Below are positions 57,957 to 64,000 of a stretch of DNA of 64,000 nt, in pieces. Made by a program: the position numbers and the translations under genes. The notes beneath the pieces are model-generated. The model ran no database searches and was not told where the DNA came from. It was given only the letters and a program-made list of their open reading frames with translations. Origin of the DNA: Vreelandella nigrificans (lineage in GTDB: Bacteria; Pseudomonadota; Gammaproteobacteria; Pseudomonadales; Halomonadaceae); the NCBI RefSeq assembly GCF_002374315.1, contig NZ_NWUX01000001.1, forward strand, positions 186,001 to 250,000. The letters run 5' to 3'. Each line of letters begins with the position of its first letter. The stretch's first letter is position 1.

Positions 57957-58737
57957 CGTAGTGCTCAAAAGTGCGGAGGAGTTGGCCTTAATGCGTGAAG
58001 CCGGGCGGCTGCTCGCAATGGTTTTCAGTTATCTTGATAAGCAAATTGGGCCCGGCGTATCCACTATGGATATTAATAATTGGGTCGAGCGTTATATTGT
58101 GGATGATTTGCAGGCTCGCCCAGCCAGCAAAGGGCAATATGGTTATCAGTATGTGCTCAATGCATCAGTCAATCATGTGGTATGTCATGGCATGCCATCT
58201 GAACAGCAAACGCTTAAATCAGGCGATATCGTTAATGTTGATATTACCTTAGAGAAAAACGGCTTTATTGCCGATTCTAGCAAGATGTACCTAATCGGAG
58301 AGGTAAAGCCCTATGCAAAGCGGCTGGTAGACAAAACCTACGAGGCGTTGTGGCAGGGAATACAAGCGGTTAAGCCAGGAGCGACGTTAGGTGATGTTGG
58401 TTATGTGATTCAGCAATATGCCGAAAAGCACGGCTACTCTGTTGTCCGTGAGTATTGTGGCCATGGGATTGGCCGGGAAATGCATGAAGAGCCGGAAGTG
58501 TTGCACTACGGTAAGCCGGGGAAAGGGTTGGTATTGAAAGAGGGCATGGTGTTCACCATCGAACCCATGGTCAACCAGGGCAAGGCCAAAATTAAAACGA
58601 AAAAAGATGGCTGGACCGTTGTCACAAGTGATAAGAAATTGTCTGCACAATGGGAACATACGGTAGCAGTGACTGCGAGCGGCGTAGAAGTTCTTACACT
58701 TCGCGATGATGAGCGTATGCAACCTGAATTTAACTAA
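57949..58737 (+). CDS. map: Type I methionine aminopeptidase (second, operon-borne copy)
   Basis: The protein is 262 aa with the pita-bread fold. All metal ligands and catalytic histidines are in place: His80 (VCHGMP), Asp98 (NVDIT), Asp109 (IADSSKM), His172 (GHGIGREMH), His179, Glu205 (TIEPMVNQG) and Glu236 (QWEHTVAVT). It should therefore be active in removing N-terminal methionine. Start is GTG at 57949, within the end of the ParD-like gene (8-base overlap). A housekeeping map normally sits near rpsB, so this is probably an accessory paralogue whose expression is tied to the ParD-like regulator. Confidence 0.92.
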   Translation: MDNVVLKSAEELALMREAGRLLAMVFSYLDKQIGPGVSTMDINNWVERYIVDDLQARPASKGQYGYQYVLNASVNHVVCHGMPSEQQTLKSGDIVNVDITLEKNGFIADSSKMYLIGEVKPYAKRLVDKTYEALWQGIQAVKPGATLGDVGYVIQQYAEKHGYSVVREYCGHGIGREMHEEPEVLHYGKPGKGLVLKEGMVFTIEPMVNQGKAKIKTKKDGWTVVTSDKKLSAQWEHTVAVTASGVEVLTLRDDERMQPEFN

Positions 58738-58826
58738 GTAACCTCTGAATTAACTATTGCGTTGATTACTTCAGGCGGCTTGTCTGTTCATAAGTCGTGG
58801 CATTTTTTTGCTTATATCTCTAGTGG

Positions 58827-58909
58827 TTTCCAATCCAGCTGGCGAAGTTTGTTATGTGGGTTAAGCTGAAATCGTTAAGTTTCTAAATTAGGTGGAGATG
58901 AGGTTTTAC
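58827..58909 (+). repeat. Leader repeat copy 3
   Basis: It is related to 55721-55802 and 51380-51461 through AGCTGGCGAAGTTTGTTATG and TTAAGCTGAAATCGTTAAGT, and then diverges. It lies about 130 bases before the subtilase start, in an otherwise empty 299-base gap (58738-59036). Confidence 0.7.
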
Positions 58910-59036
58910 GAGCTACCATCTTTCGAGGCCGACCTATCGGCTCGGATTGGCCGCCTGGCGCAGGCTGTTTTTGTACAACGCTTTGCCGTCGCATGCGACC
59001 AACATCTTCATAGAGCCAAGCGAAAAGGAACCTACG

Positions 59037-60350
59037 ATGGCGACAAAACCTAAAGGTAATGGCGGCGGGAAATCTACGGGGCGTGAGTCACTCAACTCTG
59101 TGTCGTGCGGGGCCGAACAGCTGTTATTAGCGGCATTGGAACGGGGTAGCCACTGCCTTGAGACAGGTCGTTTTCTCATCAGTTACCGAGACGGGATGTT
59201 AGAGGAGGGTATCAAAACACTCAAAGACCGAAAATTTCGCGTTGCCGATGCCCGTGACTTTGCAGATCAAGCAGTTAGCTTGGAAGATACCGGTGATGCT
59301 GAAGTAATGGTGTTTCCTGAGATCGGCGTCGCGCTTGTGGGCGGCGATGCCCTACAGCAGCATGGGATGAGCGTGAATGATGCTGTTTTAACGGAAGGCC
59401 CGATAGAAATTATCGAGCCTGAATATTTTGCCTTCTCGGAAAACTCGGAGTATCTGCGCGGCTTTTTGCGGGCAGCGAGCACCATTGCCCATGATCTTGG
59501 TGTTGATCGTGGTATGGGGGAAGCCGAAGAAAATCTTGATGATGAAGTGCTCGGGGCGACCTGGGGATTAGCCAAATGCAGGGTTCCGCAAAGTAGCTGG
59601 AGTGGCGCTGGTATTAAGGTCGCCGTGCTAGATACGGGAATGGATTGTGGGCACCCAGACTTTGCCGACAGGCCATTCGACAGCCGCTCATTCGTAGGGC
59701 AGCCGGTTCAAGATATCAATGGGCACGGAACTCATTGTATTGGCACAGCTTGTGGGCCCAGAGCTTCCTCAGGTAGCACCCCAGGTTATGGTGTCGCTTT
59801 CGATGCGCGGGTTTTCGTAGGCAAGGTGCTGACTAACTCAGGCAGCAGCACAGGCGCAGGGGTGCTAGCAGGAATGAATTGGGCGATTGCCAATCGGTGC
59901 GAGGTTATCTCGATGTCGCTTGGGAGCCAGAGCCCAGCGCAGGCAGCCTACACCCATGCGGGCGCGGCGGCTCTTCGTAACGAATGCCTTATTATCGCCG
60001 CCGCTGGTAATGCTTCGATGAAAACGGGAGCGCCTGCCAATTCGCCAACGATTATGTCTGTTGCGTCGCTGGACCCGAACTTAAAGCCATCAAGCTTTTC
60101 GAACTTTGGTAAGGTCGAAATTGCGGCACCGGGGCGTGATGTGTTTTCGTCCTGGCCTCGGCCGGTTAACTTTAAAACGATTAGCGGTACCAGTATGGCA
60201 ACACCACACGTTGCTGGCTGCGCGGCGCTTTGGGCCCAGTCCGACTCCTCACTGCGCGGAATGAATCTCTGGCGGCGACTGCTGGCTTCAGCACGGCAAT
60301 TGCCATTTCCCGACGCCCGCGTAGGGGCTGGGTTGGTGCAAGCGCCCTAA
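59037..60350 (+). CDS. Subtilisin-like serine peptidase (S8), cytosolic
   Basis: The protein is 437 aa. The catalytic triad is Asp199 (VAVLDTGMDCGHPDF), His230 (NGHGTHCIGTACG) and Ser386 (ISGTSMATPHVAG), with oxyanion Asn325 (AAAGNAS). Residues about 30-135 form an N-terminal domain resembling an I9-type propeptide. No signal peptide is present (start MATKPKGNGGGK), so it probably acts in the cytosol or is released by other means. I choose ATG 59037 with AAGGA upstream; the longer frame to 58947 runs through non-coding DNA. A small inhibitor-like gene follows 72 bases later. Confidence 0.88.
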   Translation: MATKPKGNGGGKSTGRESLNSVSCGAEQLLLAALERGSHCLETGRFLISYRDGMLEEGIKTLKDRKFRVADARDFADQAVSLEDTGDAEVMVFPEIGVALVGGDALQQHGMSVNDAVLTEGPIEIIEPEYFAFSENSEYLRGFLRAASTIAHDLGVDRGMGEAEENLDDEVLGATWGLAKCRVPQSSWSGAGIKVAVLDTGMDCGHPDFADRPFDSRSFVGQPVQDINGHGTHCIGTACGPRASSGSTPGYGVAFDARVFVGKVLTNSGSSTGAGVLAGMNWAIANRCEVISMSLGSQSPAQAAYTHAGAAALRNECLIIAAAGNASMKTGAPANSPTIMSVASLDPNLKPSSFSNFGKVEIAAPGRDVFSSWPRPVNFKTISGTSMATPHVAGCAALWAQSDSSLRGMNLWRRLLASARQLPFPDARVGAGLVQAP

Positions 60351-60422
60351 GCTGAGCTGATTATCCTTGGGTAGCGGCGATACGTGGCACTGCTCAAGGT
60401 ATTAATGTTGGGGATAGGATCG

Positions 60423-60662
60423 ATGCAGAAAATAGAGCTCTGGATAGTGACGATTTCAAGCGATCAATCGATCAAGGAAATAGCCACACGCCTTAGTGCA
60501 GAAGGTTTAACCATTAGGGATGTACTTGAGGAAATTGGCTGTATTACGGGGGCAGCAGATACTGCCACAGCGGATCGGCTAAAGAACATTGAAGGCGTGG
60601 TGGATATTGCGCCGGATATGCAGATTGAAGTGGGGCCGCCAGGCTCCGAAGAGACTTGGTAG
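60423..60662 (+). CDS. Small protein resembling a standalone subtilase propeptide/inhibitor
   Basis: The protein is 79 aa, beginning MQKIELWIVTISSDQ at 60423. Its pattern (strand IELWIVTISSD, helix SIKEIATRLSAEGL, strand IRDVLEEIGCITG, helix ADRLKNIEGVVDI, strand IAPDMQIEV) is the beta-alpha-beta-beta-alpha-beta order of I9-type subtilisin propeptides. LKNIEGVVDIAPD resembles the end of such inhibitors, where VxxVEPD precedes the protease. Its place just downstream of the S8 peptidase gene suggests a cognate inhibitor or chaperone. RBS AGGA is close to the ATG. Confidence 0.6.
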   Translation: MQKIELWIVTISSDQSIKEIATRLSAEGLTIRDVLEEIGCITGAADTATADRLKNIEGVVDIAPDMQIEVGPPGSEETW

Positions 60663-60726
60663 GCCTGCTCGCTACGATGCTCTGCGATGGTTAATGTTTA
60701 GTAATGTGATGGGCGTTGAGGCAAGT

Positions 60727-61947
60727 ATGACGATGATTGAAATTGAACGCCCGAAAGAGCTAGCGCGCTTACGTCGCCTTGCTCTGGCTGCACAAGGGTT
60801 ACTGCAAGCTCAGCCTTTCGGGCGCGGCTTAGCCGGAGCTCGTGAAGCGATTAATCACCTGGGCTATGTCCAGATCGACACCATCTCAGTGGTCGAGCGA
60901 GCCCATCATCATGTTGTTCACTCCCGTGTGCCTGGGTTCAAGCCAGACATGATCAACCAGTTGTTGATCGATAAAGACATCTTTGAATATTGGGCGCATG
61001 CGGCGGCTTTTTTGCCCATCGCTGATTTTCGTTTTTCCTTACCGTACAAACATGCACTCAAAAGTGGTCAAACGCATTGGTTCAAAAACCCTGATAAGAA
61101 GTTTATGGGTGAGCTGTTGGCTCGCATAGAGTCAGATGGCCCGCTGCGCTCCCGAGATCTGGAGACCACTACCACAAAACGTTCAGGTTGGTGGGACTGG
61201 AAGCCTGCCAAAAAGGCGCTGGAGCAGTTGTATATGCAGGGTGACCTCATGGTCCGCGACCGCGAAGGTTTCCAAAAAACATATGACTTAACCGAGCGTG
61301 TATTGCCATCGCACGTAAATTTAAAGATGCCCTCTATGGAGGAGTTTGCGACGCACATTATAGACCAGCAGTTACGCTGCCATGGGCTTGCCTCGCTTAA
61401 AGGATTTACCTATCAGCGTCGCAACTCTGAATTACGCAACACTGTGAAAACTCTGGTGAACGAAAGGTTGGCACAGGGGGATCTGGAAAGGGTAAAGGTG
61501 AGAAGTGGAGAGGTCTTTATCGTGGAAACAGGCGCGCTTGAGCGCCCACTGCCGCGGTTGAGGAACCACATGCTGATTCTTTCGCCGTTCGATAACAGTG
61601 TCATTCAACGGGAACGGCTCAATGCACTATTTCAATACGAATATCAGTTGGAATGTTATGTACCTGAAGCCAAGCGTCAGTATGGCTATTTTTGCTTACC
61701 GCTAGTTTATCGCGATGCATTTATTGGGCGCATGGATTGTAAAGCCCATCGAAAAACCAGGCAGCTAGAGATCAAGTTTTTACATTTTGAACCACACACG
61801 TTTGATGAGGGTCTAGTCGTTACCGCTTTTGTAGAAGCCATCAGACAGTTTTGTCATTTTCAACAGTGTGATTCAGTGTCTTTGACTAACGTTCATCCAG
61901 AGCACCTCTCCCAGCGTTTGCGCAGCGCGCTAACAGCTCTAGGATGA
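60727..61947 (+). CDS. ycaQ: YcaQ/AlkX-type DNA glycosylase (winged-helix HTH_42 family)
   Basis: The protein is 406 aa. The HTH_42 family acts on alkylated bases and DNA interstrand crosslinks. The catalytic loop QID (Gln49-Ile50-Asp51 in GYVQIDTISVVERAHHHV) is the QxD form of YcaQ-type enzymes rather than QxQ of AlkZ. HSRVPGFKPDMINQLL, EYWAHAAAFLP and FDNSVIQRERLNALFQYEYQ are conserved landmarks. I choose the ATG at 60727 with TTGAGG upstream; an extended frame from 60589 overlaps the previous gene. It probably stands alone in transcription. Confidence 0.88.
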   Translation: MTMIEIERPKELARLRRLALAAQGLLQAQPFGRGLAGAREAINHLGYVQIDTISVVERAHHHVVHSRVPGFKPDMINQLLIDKDIFEYWAHAAAFLPIADFRFSLPYKHALKSGQTHWFKNPDKKFMGELLARIESDGPLRSRDLETTTTKRSGWWDWKPAKKALEQLYMQGDLMVRDREGFQKTYDLTERVLPSHVNLKMPSMEEFATHIIDQQLRCHGLASLKGFTYQRRNSELRNTVKTLVNERLAQGDLERVKVRSGEVFIVETGALERPLPRLRNHMLILSPFDNSVIQRERLNALFQYEYQLECYVPEAKRQYGYFCLPLVYRDAFIGRMDCKAHRKTRQLEIKFLHFEPHTFDEGLVVTAFVEAIRQFCHFQQCDSVSLTNVHPEHLSQRLRSALTALG

Positions 61948-62040
61948 GACCAAGCAGAGATACAGGGAAGCGGCTAATGTCTAATAAGTCACTGCTAAGG
62001 CAAGACTTTTCCGTGGAGCTACGACATTAGGTAAATAGAT

Positions 62041-62445
62041 ATGTCTCAACAGTCGCTGCTTATATTGCTGGCAGATGCCATCTTGGTCATCCATGTGCTG
62101 TTCGTGGCCTTTGTAGTGCTTGGTTTGTTGGCCGTTTATGCGGGCTATTTTTTTAACTGGCACTGGGTACGTAACCGAGTATTTCGCATCATTCATCTAT
62201 GTGCCATTGGCTATGTGGTGGTGCAGTCCTGGTTAGGCATGGTTTGCCCTTTAACCATCTGGGAAATGGCGCTGCGGGCTGAGGCTGGGGTAGATACCTA
62301 TTCAGGCGCCTTTATTCAGTATTGGCTGCATAGTCTGCTGTATTTTACTGCGCCAGAGTGGGTGTTTATGCTGGTTTATACGGCGTTCGGTAGCTTGGTT
62401 TTAGCAAGCTGGTTTGTTGTACGGCCTAATGCACGCCTTTGTTAA
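62041..62445 (+). CDS. DUF2784 membrane protein
   Basis: The protein is 134 aa with four predicted transmembrane helices. LLADAILVIHVLFVAFVVLG, WVRNRVFRIIHLCAIGYVVV and QSWLGMVCPLTIWEMALR, then YSGAFIQYWLHSLLYFTAPE, are the DUF2784 signature with conserved His, Cys and Pro residues in helices. Function is unknown. It lies 93 bases after ycaQ and 122 bases before lemA. Confidence 0.88.
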   Translation: MSQQSLLILLADAILVIHVLFVAFVVLGLLAVYAGYFFNWHWVRNRVFRIIHLCAIGYVVVQSWLGMVCPLTIWEMALRAEAGVDTYSGAFIQYWLHSLLYFTAPEWVFMLVYTAFGSLVLASWFVVRPNARLC

Positions 62446-62496
62446 TACGTATTAACGCTAAGCTGCTAGTCTGTTTACACCGCCCAGTCTCAGTGT

Positions 62497-62552
62497 TCCA
62501 GACGAACTATTCCAGACGAACTACTCCAGTCCAACTACTCCGGCTCAACTAC
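62497..62552. repeat. Tandem repeat, 14 bp x 4
   Basis: Units TCCAGACGAACTAT, TCCAGACGAACTAC, TCCAGTCCAACTAC and TCCGGCTCAACTAC run head to tail at 62497-62552, ending 15 bases before the lemA start. They occupy the mRNA leader or promoter region. Confidence 0.88.
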
Positions 62553-62567
62553 TAAGGAAAAATCATA

Positions 62568-63161
62568 ATGCTGACTTTTATCATCACTGCAGCGATCATC
62601 GCTATTATCGTGTTTTATGTCATCTCTATTTATAACCGCCTTGTCGCGTTACGAAATCGCTTCGGGAATGCCTTTGCACAGATTGAAGTGCAGCTGAAGC
62701 GACGGCACGATCTTATTCCTAATTTAGTAGAAACAGCCAAGGGTTATCTCAACCATGAGAGGGAGACGCTGCAATCGGTGACTGAAGCACGTAATACCGC
62801 TGTGGCGGGGTTGAAAGCAGCCGCTGAAAACCCTGGCAGCGCTAAGGCAATTGCTGATTTAGGCAGTGCCGAAGGGGCGCTCACTCAGGCAATGGGGCGG
62901 CTCAATGTGGTCATGGAAGCCTATCCGGATCTGAAAGCCTCTCAAAACATGCAGCAGCTGTCAGAAGAGCTCACCAGCACTGAAAACAAGGTAGCCTTTG
63001 CGCGGCAGTCATTTAACGATGCGGTGATGCACTACAACACCTACCGCCAGAGTTTCCCTCCGGTAGCGGTGGCTGGCATGTTTGGCCATGGTCAAGATGC
63101 TTCCCTGTTAGAGTTTGAAGACAGTGCCCAGATCCAAGTGGCGCCTAAGGTGTCGTTCTAA
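62568..63161 (+). CDS. lemA: LemA family protein
   Basis: The protein is 197 aa. An N-terminal transmembrane helix (MLTFIITAAIIAIIVFYVI) is followed by the LemA core: LVALRNRFGNAFAQIEVQLK, RRHDLIPNLVETAKGYLNHE, LSEELTSTENKVAFARQSFN and AVMHYNTYRQSFPPVAVAG. The C-terminal coiled-coil region is predicted to face outside. LemA-type proteins are commonly linked with an M48 peptidase, as here 24 bases downstream. RBS AAGGA lies 8-10 bases before the ATG. Confidence 0.92.
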   Translation: MLTFIITAAIIAIIVFYVISIYNRLVALRNRFGNAFAQIEVQLKRRHDLIPNLVETAKGYLNHERETLQSVTEARNTAVAGLKAAAENPGSAKAIADLGSAEGALTQAMGRLNVVMEAYPDLKASQNMQQLSEELTSTENKVAFARQSFNDAVMHYNTYRQSFPPVAVAGMFGHGQDASLLEFEDSAQIQVAPKVSF

Positions 63162-63185
63162 GTAACAACCCAAGGAAAGCGAGAC

Positions 63186-64000
63186 ATGGATTTTTTCACG
63201 GCTCAGGATCAAGCCCGGCGCAAAACCGGGCGACTGGTTGTCTTGCTGGTGTTGGCAGTGCTGGCCCTGATTGTGGTGACAACGTTAGCCGTCGCCGTTG
63301 CGCTTTATCTAATGGGGGGGCAATCCTCAGCGCAAGCGGATCTTTCTGCTCAAGGAATGCTGTCCGCATTATCGGTTGAGCTGGTGGCCGGTGTGGCTGT
63401 TGCGGTGTTGGCCGTTGTGGTGTTGGGCGGTCTTTTCAAACGAAGCCAGCTAAGGCGTGGTGGCCGCGCAGTGGCTGAGGCGCTAGGCGGCCGCGAGATC
63501 AATCTTAATACTCGCGATGCTGATGAGCGTCGCATTCTCAACGTGGTTGAAGAGATGGCTATTGCCTCTGGTACGTCCGTGCCCTCTGTTTACGTATTAG
63601 AGGAGGAGAGCATCAACGCCTTTGCTGCAGGCTACCAAACCAATGATGCCGTGATTGGTATTACCCGTGGCACCATCCGTAACCTTAATAGGGATGAGCT
63701 GCAGGGCGTTGTAGCCCATGAGTTTAGCCATATTCTACATGGTGACATGCGGCTGAATATGCGCTTGATTAGCATATTGCACGGCATTCTAATTATTGGC
63801 TTTTTGGGCAGCATGCTACTGCGTAGTATGCGTTTTCGGCGGGTCGGTGGTGGTGGCAAGCGCGATAACTCAGGCGCCGTTGTTTTAGCCTTGGGGGCAG
63901 CGCTGATGGTGATCGGCTACGCCGGCACCTTCTTTGGTAATTTGATCAAGTCGGCGGTCAGTCGACAGCGCGAATATCTGGCGGATGCATCAGCGGTGCA
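63186..64000 (+). CDS. M48-family metallopeptidase (HtpX-like), C-terminus beyond window
   Basis: The frame is open to the window edge, giving 271 residues so far. Two N-terminal transmembrane helices (about 18-45 and 60-82) are followed by the zinc-binding HEFSH (His178-His182) in VVAHEFSHILHGDMRL, and further membrane helices. RREYLADASAV-like SRQREYLADASAV at the end supplies the third ligand Glu. The architecture matches M48 proteins adjacent to lemA, which act in membrane protein quality control in several bacteria. It starts 24 bases after lemA (AAGGAAAG RBS), so the two are one operon. Confidence 0.9.
   Translation, partial: MDFFTAQDQARRKTGRLVVLLVLAVLALIVVTTLAVAVALYLMGGQSSAQADLSAQGMLSALSVELVAGVAVAVLAVVVLGGLFKRSQLRRGGRAVAEALGGREINLNTRDADERRILNVVEEMAIASGTSVPSVYVLEEESINAFAAGYQTNDAVIGITRGTIRNLNRDELQGVVAHEFSHILHGDMRLNMRLISILHGILIIGFLGSMLLRSMRFRRVGGGGKRDNSGAVVLALGAALMVIGYAGTFFGNLIKSAVSRQREYLADASAV

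Noticed and set aside
61970-62015. Possible fourth copy of the 52-bp element near 61970 (GCGGCTAATGTCTAATAA)
   Set aside because: Only the first part is similar and the GCTAGCGTTAAG core is missing.

Overview
The window looks like chromosomal DNA of a gammaproteobacterium, most likely a Halomonadaceae member (Halomonas/Vreelandella type). This is inferred from gene content and order (rlmD-relA-mazG, TrpR, LiuR), protein resemblance and moderate GC. No rRNA, tRNA or CRISPR array was seen.

Layout. (1) 1-10.8 kb holds core genes: the end of rlmD, relA overlapping mazG, ppc, a DUF924 gene, rluF, a DUF1294 membrane gene, and a leftward trpR-trpE-trpG operon. A near-perfect TrpR operator overlaps the promoter of that operon. 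(2) 10.9-16.2 kb carries a Kef-type K+/H+ antiporter, an outer-membrane barrel protein, a methyltransferase and an acyl-CoA synthetase. (3) 16.2-32.2 kb is a branched-chain amino acid catabolic island. It contains the complete leucine/isovalerate operon liuABCDE with its MerR-type regulator liuR, a five-gene branched-chain-type ABC importer, and a valine operon (isobutyryl-CoA dehydrogenase, 3-hydroxyisobutyryl-CoA hydrolase, mmsB). LiuR-box-like palindromes precede all three units, so they probably form one regulon. (4) 32.2-34.2 kb has a GST, a PanE-like reductase and a duplicated 3' fragment of the latter.

(5) 34.3-51.7 kb is an accessory region containing integron-type attC sites, with no integron integrase in view (a CALIN-like arrangement). 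Several small cassette genes end exactly at an attC: a 2TM protein plus methyltransferase, a 67-aa protein, a DUF5701-like protein, a VOC protein, a TM/coiled-coil protein and a sulfurtransferase. A decayed IS1182-type element lies in the array. Between cassettes sit ordinary genes: a SixA-CHAD fusion, an FMN reductase with a SoxR-type promoter, WYL and AraC regulators, an SDR, a GNAT, the glutarate pathway genes glaH-lhgO and a RhtB exporter. (6) 51.7-60.7 kb holds a divergent AraC/EamA pair, an aldo-keto reductase, a Phd/ParE toxin-antitoxin pair, an O-methyltransferase whose 5' part is duplicated as a truncated copy at 51.4 kb, Nudix and GNAT genes, a ParD-like gene overlapping a methionine aminopeptidase gene, and a cytosolic subtilase followed by a small propeptide-inhibitor-like gene. 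(7) 60.7-64 kb returns to ordinary genes: a YcaQ-type DNA glycosylase, DUF2784, and lemA followed by an M48 protease cut by the window edge.

The most notable points are the three-site LiuR regulon, the TrpR and SoxR-type control sites, the attC array with two collapsed attC sites, the ParD-like/MetAP bicistron, the subtilase/inhibitor pair, and short tandem repeats (13-19 bp units) that recur in intergenic leaders across the window.
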